From assembly GCF_016652235.1 (NCBI RefSeq), contig NZ_JAEPKU010000004.1:1-64000 (forward strand): DNA of 64,000 nt, given 5' to 3'. Positions 49,565-58,057 of the stretch are shown in pieces. The notes beneath the pieces are model-generated. The model was given only the letters and a program-made list of their open reading frames with translations, had not been told where the DNA came from and made no database searches. The translations under genes were made by a program, and so were the position numbers. Each line of letters opens with the position of its first letter. Position 1 is the first letter of the stretch. The DNA is from Dysgonomonas sp. Marseille-P4677 (GTDB lineage: Bacteria; Bacteroidota; Bacteroidia; Bacteroidales; Dysgonomonadaceae).

Positions 49565-50503
49565 ATGGCATTAACCAAAAAAGTTTCAATCGTGATTTGC
49601 TGTTATAATGAAGAGTCTAATCTACCTACAGTTATAAAAGCAATTCATGAGAATATGGTAAAAACGGGATACAGATACGAAATAATAGCAGTGAATGATG
49701 GTAGTAACGACGAAAGCCAGTCCCTTCTGGAAAAACTATGCGCTGAAGACCCTCAACTTTTTTACATTGAATTTTCTCGGAACTTTGGGCATCAAAACGC
49801 ACTGAAAGCAGGCTTAGATAATGCCACAGGAGACTGTATTATATCAATGGATGCAGATATGCAACATCCTCCACGTATGCTGCCGGACTTCATAAAGAAA
49901 TGGGAAGAAGGCTACGATATTGTCTATACCAAAAGAATGGAAGACACATCCCTGCCCAAACGAAAACGTAAAAGTTCCAATATATTCTATAAGGTACTTA
50001 ATCTTGTATCAGATATTGAACTCGAACCAGGGGTGGCAGATTTTCGGCTTATGGCCAGAAATGCTGCAAATATCCTGATAAATATTAAAGGAGGGGACTT
50101 ATTTATCAGAGGCATTGTACACTGGATGGGTTTCAAACAATATGCAATAGATTACATGCCGGATAAACGCCTGTCGGGACAAACGAAATATACTTTCAAA
50201 AAGATGCGCCACCTAGCTATGCAAGGAATACTTTCCTTTAGCACAAAGCCACTCCATCTGGCTCTTTATCTAGGGTTTAGCATCGCTTTACTATCTTTAC
50301 TCCTTGTACCATATGCCATCATCAGCTTATGGTCAGGACACGTTATGGCAGGATGGGTATCACAGATAATTACAATCGGCTTTCTGGGAGGACTGCAATT
50401 ATTTATATTAGGAATAATAGGGCTATATATAGGCCGTATATTTACACAGACTAAAGGTTTTCCTCCATATATTATACGAAGTACAAATATTAAAGAGAGA
50501 TGA
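49565..50503 (+). CDS. Family 2 glycosyltransferase, membrane-anchored (DPM1/ArnC-like)
   Basis: A 312-residue GT2 enzyme. The catalytic domain starts VSIVICCYNEESNLP and shows NDGSNDES, SMDADMQHPP (DXD-type metal site) and the SGQTKY segment. Two C-terminal membrane segments (about 228-255 and 265-298) anchor it. Such proteins usually transfer one sugar from UDP- or GDP-sugar to a polyprenyl phosphate. The next gene, a deacetylase, starts within its last codon (ATGA overlap), so they should act on the same glycan or glycolipid. Confidence 0.9.
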   Translation: MALTKKVSIVICCYNEESNLPTVIKAIHENMVKTGYRYEIIAVNDGSNDESQSLLEKLCAEDPQLFYIEFSRNFGHQNALKAGLDNATGDCIISMDADMQHPPRMLPDFIKKWEEGYDIVYTKRMEDTSLPKRKRKSSNIFYKVLNLVSDIELEPGVADFRLMARNAANILINIKGGDLFIRGIVHWMGFKQYAIDYMPDKRLSGQTKYTFKKMRHLAMQGILSFSTKPLHLALYLGFSIALLSLLLVPYAIISLWSGHVMAGWVSQIITIGFLGGLQLFILGIIGLYIGRIFTQTKGFPPYIIRSTNIKER

Positions 50504-51288
50504 GTGCAAAAATACTTTTAAGTTTCGACATCGAAGAATTCGAGATGCCTCGGGAATATGGCGATCCGATACCGTTCGATTTACAGATAAAAGTTTCGTG
50601 GGAAGGTACAACCCGTATACTTAATTTGCTGGCAAAACATAATGTAAAGGCGACATTCTATACGACTGCCAATTTTGCCAGTCATGCTAAAGACATCGTG
50701 AAACGTATTGTAGATGAAGGGCATGAATTGGCTTCACACGGATATGTACATGATCACTTCGAACCACCTCATCTGAAAATGTCTAAAGATATATTGGAAG
50801 AAATAGGAGGGGTAACAGTACATGGCTATCGTATGGCTCGTATGGCTCCTGTACCCGAGGAAGAGGTTTTTAAAGCGGGATATATATATAATTCGTCTAT
50901 CAATCCAACTCTACTACCAGGTAGATATAATAAACTGAATGAACCGCGCACTTATTTCAAGAGAGAAGGTGTTTGGCAATTACCGGCTTCGGTAACTCCA
51001 ATATTCCGGGTTCCACTATTTTGGATATCATTCCACAATCTGCCATTAGGCATATATTGCAAATTGTCGAACAGAGTTCTGAAAAAAGACGGTTATCTGA
51101 ATGTCTATTTCCATCCATGGGAGTTTATGGATATAGGCCCTAAAAAGAAGTATAATTTTCCTTTCTATGTAACAAAAAATACGGATACGAAAATGATCGA
51201 GAGATTTGATAAATTCATCTCTTGGGGAAAAGATAAAGGATATGAGTTTGCCCGTACATGGGACCTTATAGAGTCAATCAAAGAGTAA
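50500..51288 (+). CDS. Polysaccharide deacetylase (CE4/NodB-like)
   Basis: A 262-residue NodB-fold deacetylase without a signal peptide. The start LLSFDIEEFEMP carries the Asp metal/catalytic region and GHELASHGYVHDH gives the HxxxH zinc motif; VYFHPWEF contributes the last His. It resembles the XrtA/PEP-CTERM-associated and glycolipid deacetylase group. The 4-bp overlap with the GT2 gene points to removal of an N-acetyl group from a newly added sugar, as ArnC/ArnD do with undecaprenyl-linked aminosugar. That parallel is inference. Confidence 0.88.
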   Translation: MSAKILLSFDIEEFEMPREYGDPIPFDLQIKVSWEGTTRILNLLAKHNVKATFYTTANFASHAKDIVKRIVDEGHELASHGYVHDHFEPPHLKMSKDILEEIGGVTVHGYRMARMAPVPEEEVFKAGYIYNSSINPTLLPGRYNKLNEPRTYFKREGVWQLPASVTPIFRVPLFWISFHNLPLGIYCKLSNRVLKKDGYLNVYFHPWEFMDIGPKKKYNFPFYVTKNTDTKMIERFDKFISWGKDKGYEFARTWDLIESIKE

Positions 51289-51298
51289 TGCTGAAGCC

Positions 51299-51532
51299 CT
51301 ATTCGTCATCCTTTACTTCTTCATAACTAATATATTCTCCTTCATTTTTTGAGAATTTCTTTTGAGAAGAAGTCGGCGATTCTGATTGCTTTGCTTTATT
51401 ATTAGTACGTCTGCTATTGTTGCGCCGCTTATCTTCAGGCCTTAAAAAGCGTATAGCACGGCCAAGGAGTACTCCGACCACAAGAAAACCAAAGAGACCT
51501 AGAAGTATTAAAAATCCGAGAAACTTAAACAT
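51299..51532 (-). CDS. Small membrane protein, DUF4834-like
   Basis: A 77-residue protein: one Gly/Leu/Phe-rich membrane segment (about 4-26), then RAIRFLRPEDKRRNN, a Lys/Ser-rich disordered part and an acidic end containing EYISYEEVKD. This matches DUF4834 proteins of Bacteroidota, of unknown function. It ends 10 bp from the stop of the convergent deacetylase. Its leader has a TATATTTG promoter element and a palindrome shared with the GH2 gene leader. Confidence 0.78.
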   Translation of the reverse strand: MFKFLGFLILLGLFGFLVVGVLLGRAIRFLRPEDKRRNNSRRTNNKAKQSESPTSSQKKFSKNEGEYISYEEVKDDE

Positions 51533-51556
51533 AGTATAACTTCATTTCTTATATTA

Positions 51557-51569
51557 AGGTCACAGACCT
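51557..51569. promoter_or_regulatory. Palindrome AGGTC-ACA-GACCT in the DUF4834 gene leader
   Basis: A 5-bp inverted repeat with a 3-base spacer, 24 bases upstream of the start. The same 13-mer with one changed spacer base occurs at 57912-57924 at the same place before the GH2 gene. It could be an operator or an RNA hairpin. Confidence 0.55.
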
Positions 51570-51643
51570 ACTTATTTTACTTGGGTAAGGATAATGATCT
51601 GTTCCGGGAATCGGTTATCAGTATCCGTTATCTAAACAGGCAA

Positions 51644-51651
51644 CAAATATA
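51644..51651 (-). promoter_or_regulatory. Promoter -7 element of the DUF4834 gene
   Basis: Minus strand TATATTTG just beyond the stop of the DUF4249 gene. It implies a leader of about 105 bases. Confidence 0.5.
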
Positions 51652-51655
51652 CAGA

Positions 51656-52471
51656 TTAATTTCCAGGATAGATAATATCACCACTCACATTATATTCGAT
51701 AAAGCTCGTATTAAATGCCTTGAAGCAACCCAGAACATTTCTCGAAAAATTTGTCAATGGATTTGTACCTCCATCCGCCGCAACGGAAAATAGAGATTTA
51801 TAGTAAGTATACATTCCTTTATCCAGAGACTGAAATTCTATTTTTATATTATCTCCTGTCTCCAAATCGTTATCATGATTATCACTTCTGTTAAAGAACA
51901 GTATTTTATGTATACGTAGTCCATCTCTGAATTCATCGCTGTCTAAATATATCGATTTCATAGGATTCCCGTTCACATACAAAATAGTATAATAATAGTT
52001 GGCTATACCTTCCGGGTCTTGAAAAATAAAAGAAGGTGAGTACCACGAGCCGCTACCAGCCTTTATTTCATAAATATATGCCTCTTCAATATGTATTACT
52101 TCAGGAATAGTTGCAGAAGCCTCATATACATCGTCCCCTACTTTAACCTTTAGAAAATATTTCTTATTAGCTACTCCTTGCACAAGTGAAGTATATGCTC
52201 CAGGATTACCCCTACTCTCCTTTAGTATTTCTGTATACCCGTCTTCATCGCTGAGCTCAATTACTGCTCCTGATATTTTCTCACTTGGACCATTATCTCT
52301 AAATGCCTGAGTTTTGGTAAGAAGTACTACACACGGGCTAAACTCTGTAATGGAGGCATCTATAACAAGCCTAGGCTCGATAGATCTCAGATCAATATCT
52401 ACAATCTTTTCACACGAGAATAACGACATGAAGAATATAGATAATAAGAGTAATTTACATATAATTCTCAT
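51656..52471 (-). CDS. DUF4249 lipoprotein, TonB-receptor partner
   Basis: A 271-residue surface or periplasmic lipoprotein: signal MRIICKLLLLSIFFMSLFSC with Cys20 at the lipobox, then CEKIVDIDL, the usual beginning of DUF4249 proteins. Beta-sandwich segments such as AVIELSDEDGYTEIL and a YYTILYVNG stretch are typical. DUF4249 genes usually accompany a TonB-dependent receptor with a carboxypeptidase-like N-domain, as here (5 bp apart). It probably captures substrate for that receptor; the ligand is unknown. Confidence 0.87.
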   Translation of the reverse strand: MRIICKLLLLSIFFMSLFSCEKIVDIDLRSIEPRLVIDASITEFSPCVVLLTKTQAFRDNGPSEKISGAVIELSDEDGYTEILKESRGNPGAYTSLVQGVANKKYFLKVKVGDDVYEASATIPEVIHIEEAYIYEIKAGSGSWYSPSFIFQDPEGIANYYYTILYVNGNPMKSIYLDSDEFRDGLRIHKILFFNRSDNHDNDLETGDNIKIEFQSLDKGMYTYYKSLFSVAADGGTNPLTNFSRNVLGCFKAFNTSFIEYNVSGDIIYPGN

Positions 52472-52476
52472 ATTGT

Positions 52477-54789
52477 TCAGAATTTAAAATTCCACGAGAT
52501 AGATGGTATCACACTAAATAAATATATCATATACGACTCGGATTTCGATTTGTCATACTCGTTCTGCCTGAACCCAAACATGTATGGGTTCTTGCGCCCA
52601 TAAGCATTATAAACACTAAATGCCAATTCCGAGGTGTATTTTTTCGTTTTTTTCAATGTACATATTGCTCCCAGGTCAAGACGATGGAATGATGGCGCAC
52701 GATATTTATTACGTCCTTCATAATAATAAATAGCATGTCCGTCTACTACATATTTTCCTGAGGGGAAAGTCATAGGATTTCCTGTCGCAAAAACCCATGT
52801 AGCCGACAGAGTCCATTTCTTATTCAGATCGTATATACCTACAACCGACAAATCGTGTGTACGATCCTGGTTAGCAACATACCACTTATTGTCATTTATA
52901 TTATCAATCTGTTTCTCGGTGCGGGATAGTGTATATCCGACCCAACCATTAAAACGCCCGAAACGCTTCTTTAAAAATAATTCTAATCCATATGCACGCC
53001 CTTTACCAAAAAGCAATTCTGTTTCTATTATTTCCTTAGCCCTTACATCTGCACCATCTTTATAATCTATCTGATTTCGAAGATCTTTATAATACAATTC
53101 GGCACTAAATTCGAACATATTATTTGAAAAATTACGGAAATAACCAACCGAAACCTGATTCGCAATTTCGGGTTTAATATAGTTAGTACTTGCGATCCAC
53201 CTATCTGTAGGACTCGATAGATTTGACGTAGACAATAGGTGCAGATTCTGAGTGGTACGGGTATAAGCAGCTTTGAGTGACGAAACATCGTTCAACTGAT
53301 AAGCAAACGAAACACGAGGCTCTACACTCCAATACGTTTTCAGAAATTGTCCGTTACGGGTCTGTATTGTATCGGTTATGGCATTATCTGCAAAATTATA
53401 GTAATCACCACCGCCTAGAACGCTAAAAGAGGAAAGACGGACCCCATAACTCAACTCTGCTCTGTCATGTAATTTCATGTCATTAGCTGCAAAGATTGCA
53501 TTATCCCATGAGTAACGATGTGTGTACGGCGTTATCTTCAATTGCGTTGGGTCTTTGCTGCTAAGGTCTCCGGGAACAACAGCCCGGTATATGGATGTAA
53601 AACCCGCCTTTATCGTATTCCTCTCATTAGGGTAAAAACTAAATTCCTGATTCAGGTTGAAGTCTTTTATATGAGATACCACTTTCAACCCGGTAGTAAG
53701 ATCGACACTCACATTATAGGTATAGTCTGTAAAAGAGAATGATGTAGCTGAAGCTGCTTTAGGAGTGAAAATATGGTTCCATTTCAGACTGGCTATAGTA
53801 TTACCCCAATCTATCATTACTACTTTATCCAATCCCAATTTATCTTTCCCGTAGTAAGCCGAGAAGGTAAGTTTATCTTTATTAGATAACACATAGCTCA
53901 GTTTTGCATTCAGATCGAAGAAATACAACTTAGAACCCTTTACTTGCTCTACTCCCACCAAACGGGCTAAAGCATCGGCATAAGTCCTCCGAGCAGAAAC
54001 TATAAAAGAAGAACGCTCTTTTTGTATCGGGCCTTCGAAAGTAACATTAGACGAAATAAGGCCTATACCTCCAGTTGCATGATAGTTCTTCAAATCTCCA
54101 TCCTTCATATTTACATCGAGAGTTGAAGATAAACGCCCTCCATATTGAGCAGGCATAGACCCTTTATAAATTGACATGTTGTCTACGGCATTGGAATTGA
54201 AAGTAGAGAAGAAACCAAACAAATGGGACGGATTATAAACAACAGCATTGTCTACTAATATCAGATTCTGATCGTTACTGCCACCCCGCACATAAAAACC
54301 CGTATTTCCTTCACCCGCGCTCTGTACACCGGGAAGCAATTGTAATGTTTTAAGAATATCCCTTTCTCCTAAAAGTACGGGAATTTTATTCATTGTCTCT
54401 ATTTCAAGCTTATCTACGCCGGACTGTACATTCTTCACATTCTCGTCTGCTCTGCGAGCAGTTATTTCAACGGCCTCAAGAGACACTACTTCTGCCTCTA
54501 GTTCTATATTGTATGTTTTATCTTTGTCTAATTTTAATTTAACCTCCTTTATATTATAGCCCAGCAGCTTAAATATTAGACTATATTCACCGGTAGGCAG
54601 TGTAATACTATAGTTACCAGCCGCATCACTAAAACTCCCTTGTTGCGGTAACTCTTTTACTCCAACTGACACACCTACAAGTACTTCTCCATTTTCAGAC
54701 CCTTTTATCTTACCCTTAACAATATATTTGTTCTGAGCAAAAAGAGACGACGCTACTAAAAAGAAAAATACAATAAAAAGATGCTTCAT
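52477..54789 (-). CDS. TonB-dependent receptor with carboxypeptidase-like N-terminal domain
   Basis: A 770-residue outer-membrane transporter: signal peptide (to about 18), CarboxypepD_reg-like domain (about 20-110, with GVSVGVKELPQQGSFSDAAG), plug (about 120-225), 22-strand barrel ending SISWNFKF with a terminal Phe. The plug contains VKNVQSGVDKLEIETMNKIP and GGSNDQNLILVDNAVVYN. It forms an operon with the DUF4249 lipoprotein and is not a SusC type, as no SusD lies nearby. The leader (54790-54873) holds interlocking inverted repeats. Confidence 0.92.
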   Translation of the reverse strand: MKHLFIVFFFLVASSLFAQNKYIVKGKIKGSENGEVLVGVSVGVKELPQQGSFSDAAGNYSITLPTGEYSLIFKLLGYNIKEVKLKLDKDKTYNIELEAEVVSLEAVEITARRADENVKNVQSGVDKLEIETMNKIPVLLGERDILKTLQLLPGVQSAGEGNTGFYVRGGSNDQNLILVDNAVVYNPSHLFGFFSTFNSNAVDNMSIYKGSMPAQYGGRLSSTLDVNMKDGDLKNYHATGGIGLISSNVTFEGPIQKERSSFIVSARRTYADALARLVGVEQVKGSKLYFFDLNAKLSYVLSNKDKLTFSAYYGKDKLGLDKVVMIDWGNTIASLKWNHIFTPKAASATSFSFTDYTYNVSVDLTTGLKVVSHIKDFNLNQEFSFYPNERNTIKAGFTSIYRAVVPGDLSSKDPTQLKITPYTHRYSWDNAIFAANDMKLHDRAELSYGVRLSSFSVLGGGDYYNFADNAITDTIQTRNGQFLKTYWSVEPRVSFAYQLNDVSSLKAAYTRTTQNLHLLSTSNLSSPTDRWIASTNYIKPEIANQVSVGYFRNFSNNMFEFSAELYYKDLRNQIDYKDGADVRAKEIIETELLFGKGRAYGLELFLKKRFGRFNGWVGYTLSRTEKQIDNINDNKWYVANQDRTHDLSVVGIYDLNKKWTLSATWVFATGNPMTFPSGKYVVDGHAIYYYEGRNKYRAPSFHRLDLGAICTLKKTKKYTSELAFSVYNAYGRKNPYMFGFRQNEYDKSKSESYMIYLFSVIPSISWNFKF

Positions 54790-54801
54790 ATTAGATTGTT
54801 T

Positions 54802-54869
54802 AAAGCCGTTACCAGTCTTTCCCTATTTTAACGGAGATTTCTATGTTTTATTAGCATAGTACTGGCTTT
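54802..54869 (-). promoter_or_regulatory. Structured leader before the TonB receptor gene
   Basis: Four inverted repeats lie in 68 bases: AAAGCC/GGCTTT (54802-54807, 54864-54869), CCGTTA/TAACGG (54806-54811, 54829-54834), CCAGT/ACTGG (54812-54816, 54861-54865), CTATG/CATAG (54841-54845, 54855-54859). The second and third cross each other, so a pseudoknot or alternative folds are possible. Confidence 0.45.
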
Positions 54870-54879
54870 TGAACTCATA

Positions 54880-54887
54880 CAAAGATA
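54880..54887 (-). promoter_or_regulatory. Promoter -7 element of the TonB receptor / DUF4249 operon
   Basis: Minus strand TATCTTTG, with a CTTG about 21 bases upstream. Transcription would start near 54873, giving an 84-base leader. Confidence 0.6.
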
Positions 54888-54960
54888 GAATATATTTATA
54901 ATTATTTGACAAGAAGCATAATTAGTAATGAGAAACACAAAGAAACGTAACATCTTCTTT

Positions 54961-55005
54961 AAAAACAGAAAAGCAGCATTCGACGAATGCTGCTTTTCTG
55001 TTTTT
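54961..55005. terminator. Strong terminator after the GH2 gene
   Basis: A perfect 21-bp inverted repeat (54961-54981, 54985-55005) with a 3-base loop; the outer bases give A- and T-tracts on both strands. It lies 28 bp after the GH2 stop. Confidence 0.9.
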
Positions 55006-55032
55006 ATTTCAAAATGCACTTATTCACACATA

Positions 55033-57888
55033 TTATTTTGTATTATAGCCCTCTGCTATTACAATATAATTTTTCGAGATATTTTCGGGCATAGTCAATT
55101 CTACAATTCTCTTTTCTCCGGCTAATAAATTAATATATCCATCAGAAAAATAAGCAGGCAATAGAACTTCTTTTGTTATTTTATCTACTGCATTTAATTT
55201 CACTGCCGCCACAAGATTTTTGGAAGGATTAGATACCTCAACCAACACTTTACCTTTGGCATGTGTTGTCTTTATATTTATATTCACAGCAGGTAAAGTA
55301 TTCATCGCCATGTATGACTCATTCTTTCCGTCAGTCATCCAATAATCGTTTGTTGATACAACCCTGCCTTTAGTATCTTTTAGCTCCAGCCGTGCTAAAT
55401 ATAAAGTTTCATCTATTTTATCAGGTGTAAAGCAATTAGTAGCTACATTTGCCTTCACATCTATTTTTATATTCTTTTTATAAAGCTCTTTTCCTTGCAA
55501 ACTTATATAGCGAATACCAGCCGTCATCGATTTATAGTCATTCAATGTTGTATTGATAATCGTAATATCATTACCGGGAAGATTCATTTGTATATGTACA
55601 GGTTCACAAGCTTTTTTGGCTCCAAAATATGAACCCGGAGTTTCATAATCGTAGGTATATGTTTGCCAAATCATACTAGGCCATGCCGGATGGCTCATCC
55701 ATAACACAAGGCCGGTAGTATTATTCCACATCTTACTATTCCATGCCTCAAGCATATTTCGCCACGCGTCGTATGTTACGAATTGGGATTTACGTACAAA
55801 ATCCTCCATACTATCAGGTTTGCCATAACGTTCCACAGCATTCATAAAATCGCCGAAATTTTGAGTTGTATGATGCAGGTCATGGTATGCCCATACATCG
55901 TTTATCGGCCATTGATCTTCTTTTGCGATAAACTTACGAATAGTATTTGCAGTAGGTATGGCATAGCTACCCATTTCAGTGTTAAACCCTTTAGCATTTT
56001 GAGTATAGTATAATGAAGGATCTTTGAAATAACCCCAAGGACCGCTTGTTCCCATATTAAGGAAACGCGATTGCCCGTGATAATGGCGAGTAGGATCTTC
56101 TTTTGCTACCATCTCAGACAACTTAATTCCCATCCCCTTAGGAGCAAATCCTTCATTACGAGGACACCATACAGCAATAGAAGGATGGTTACGATAACGA
56201 CGCACAACATCTGTTGCATTTTTCACAAACAGTTCAAAATCACTTGGCTCTACCGTATCGTCTGTCGTAATCCAGAAATCGTTCCAGACAAGCATTCCAT
56301 ATTCATCACACAATGAATAAAACACTTCCTCTGTAGACTCACCAGTCCAGTTACGGATAATATTGAAATTAGCCTCTTTATGTAATTTAACATATGGTTC
56401 AATACGCTCTCTCGACACACGTTTCATCCCATCATCCATACCCCAGTTGCCACCACGGCAGAATATACGTACGCCATTTACCCTAATAGCAAAGAAAGAC
56501 CCTACAGGATCGTCATTCGATAGTTTTTGCAGCCCTGATACATCTGCACCTTCAGCAATGGTAGGAAGTTGATTGTCTTTTGTAAAGAATACACGTTTTT
56601 CATAATCAAATACAGGCTTACCCTTTTTCTCTGTCGAATTTGGAGTATAAAGTATTCTGTTATTGTTGTCGCCTCCTTCATTTACCATCAACTCGTAAGA
56701 CATCTCACGAATACCAAAACGCACCTTCTTAGTATCTGAAGCATTATTATTTACTTGTGCGCTCAAATGCAAATCATACAGTTCGGGATTACCATAACCA
56801 TTGGGCCACCACAAACGAGGATTGGTCATATTCAGTTCTTTGAACTTATCGGGATCGAAAGAAATTACTTTTTCCTCATTAGGCGCTAAGGTATAAGACT
56901 GAAAGATATTTATATTTTCAATTTTTGCAGATAATGTTCCGTTTATTGTTTTAGATGTTATATTCTTAACGGGCGTTTCAATTGTTATTCTTGCCTGCGT
57001 AGTATCAGGAAGTAATATATCTGTAGTTACTAACGGATCGCCAATAAGCACATCCCCGCTTGCTCTTAGCCTTACATCTTGCCAGATACCAGTATTACGG
57101 TCACGAATGCCGGGAATCCAATCCCAGCCGATGGAGGATATGAAGGTTGGCCCGTCTGTACTCAAAACTCCACCGTTCAATCCTTGTCCGGCGATCATAG
57201 ATTGTTCGTGAGGAATACCCGGATTATTCGGAGGAAAGATATGTACTGCCAGAATATTTTCTCCGTTTTTATTTACTAAATCAGATATATTATATTCTCC
57301 TCGTATAAAAGCACCTTTAATATTACCAAGTCTTTTACTATTAAGATAGATTTCTGCCTGATAGTTAATCCCATTAAATAAGAGATGCAGTTGCTTATCC
57401 GAAATATTTTGCGGGATAGTAAATTTGCATCTGTACCACCAGTCGGTACGGCTCAACGACTCCGGGATATCCATATTATTCAATCCAAAGAAAGGATCGG
57501 CATATACACCTTGATCTACAAGAGTAGTGAGCACTGTTCCCGGTACTGTTGCATTATACCATGTTGTGGTATTTAATTGAGGATCAAAAATAGATTTCCC
57601 AGATTCAATTACTGTTGCCCCGTCTGTCATTTCCCATCCCTGTGAGATAATCCATTCTCCTGTCTCTGTGGCAATTAATTTAGTCGGTAAATTTTGTTTT
57701 TCAACCCTTTGCGATTTTTGAAAAGGAGCGTTTCCTTTAGGTAGTTCCGATTGAGGCTGAGGTTGTCTAAGTCCTGTCCACAACTGCCCCGGAATAAAAT
57801 CCTGCGCATTAATCCCGATTGATGATACAGCCAATAGCAAAACCATCAAACTTCTTACATACAAGCTTTTTTGTCTTTTGTTAATCAT
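55033..57888 (-). CDS. Exported GH2 glycosidase, exo-beta-glucosaminidase/mannosidase-like
   Basis: A 951-residue secreted glycoside hydrolase family 2 enzyme with a signal peptide (to about 29). The sugar-binding domain (about 85-260) includes TDWWYRCKFTIP, the immunoglobulin-like domain follows, then the TIM barrel with NIIRNWTGESTEEVFYSLCD and WNDFW. Candidate acid/base is Glu579 in PRNEG and nucleophile Glu638 in FNTEMG. The pattern resembles exo-beta-D-glucosaminidase (CsxA) and beta-mannosidase more than beta-galactosidase; the substrate is undecided. It is not in an operon. Its leader sits inside a 17-bp inverted repeat. Confidence 0.88.
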   Translation of the reverse strand: MINKRQKSLYVRSLMVLLLAVSSIGINAQDFIPGQLWTGLRQPQPQSELPKGNAPFQKSQRVEKQNLPTKLIATETGEWIISQGWEMTDGATVIESGKSIFDPQLNTTTWYNATVPGTVLTTLVDQGVYADPFFGLNNMDIPESLSRTDWWYRCKFTIPQNISDKQLHLLFNGINYQAEIYLNSKRLGNIKGAFIRGEYNISDLVNKNGENILAVHIFPPNNPGIPHEQSMIAGQGLNGGVLSTDGPTFISSIGWDWIPGIRDRNTGIWQDVRLRASGDVLIGDPLVTTDILLPDTTQARITIETPVKNITSKTINGTLSAKIENINIFQSYTLAPNEEKVISFDPDKFKELNMTNPRLWWPNGYGNPELYDLHLSAQVNNNASDTKKVRFGIREMSYELMVNEGGDNNNRILYTPNSTEKKGKPVFDYEKRVFFTKDNQLPTIAEGADVSGLQKLSNDDPVGSFFAIRVNGVRIFCRGGNWGMDDGMKRVSRERIEPYVKLHKEANFNIIRNWTGESTEEVFYSLCDEYGMLVWNDFWITTDDTVEPSDFELFVKNATDVVRRYRNHPSIAVWCPRNEGFAPKGMGIKLSEMVAKEDPTRHYHGQSRFLNMGTSGPWGYFKDPSLYYTQNAKGFNTEMGSYAIPTANTIRKFIAKEDQWPINDVWAYHDLHHTTQNFGDFMNAVERYGKPDSMEDFVRKSQFVTYDAWRNMLEAWNSKMWNNTTGLVLWMSHPAWPSMIWQTYTYDYETPGSYFGAKKACEPVHIQMNLPGNDITIINTTLNDYKSMTAGIRYISLQGKELYKKNIKIDVKANVATNCFTPDKIDETLYLARLELKDTKGRVVSTNDYWMTDGKNESYMAMNTLPAVNINIKTTHAKGKVLVEVSNPSKNLVAAVKLNAVDKITKEVLLPAYFSDGYINLLAGEKRIVELTMPENISKNYIVIAEGYNTK

Positions 57889-57911
57889 GGTAAGATATTA
57901 TCTTTGTTTTA

Positions 57912-57924
57912 AGGTCATAGACCT
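57912..57924. promoter_or_regulatory. Palindrome AGGTC-ATA-GACCT in the GH2 gene leader
   Basis: Second copy of the 13-base palindrome at 51557-51569, here 23 bases upstream of the start codon. The flanking sequence TTAAGGTCA.AGACCTA.TTATT is shared as well. Confidence 0.55.
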
Positions 57925-58017
57925 ATTTATTAATTTTTCGTAAGTATAACTGCTATTGCATGTTATGATTCAAAAAAATGAATCTTTAAGATACTTACTC
58001 CTACTTATTAATTAAAA

Positions 58018-58025
58018 CAAAGATA
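58018..58025 (-). promoter_or_regulatory. Promoter -7 element of the GH2 gene
   Basis: Minus strand TATCTTTG, 129 bases before the start and inside the right arm of the inverted repeat. A TTTG is present (58055-58052), but at 26 bases it is too far for an ideal -33. Confidence 0.5.
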
Positions 58026-58057
58026 ATACTTTTTACACATCTATCACGAGGCAAATG

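Larger units (their letters stand above)
57896..58028. repeat. 133-bp segment bounded by a perfect 17-bp inverted repeat
   Basis: Arms 57896-57912 and 58012-58028 (TTAAAACAAAGATAATA in the right arm) enclose 99 bp holding the GH2 leader. Each arm contains a TATCTTTG element pointing inward. CCTAYTTATTAATT also occurs twice in direct orientation (57922-57935, 58001-58014). No flanking target duplication was seen. Confidence 0.6.

Noticed and set aside
52477-54789. SusC/SusD polysaccharide utilisation locus
   Set aside because: The partner is a DUF4249 lipoprotein, no SusD-like gene is present, and the receptor is 770 residues, shorter than typical SusC.
54790-54873. Cobalamin riboswitch before the TonB receptor
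   Set aside because: The leader is too short and no B12-box-like sequence was found.
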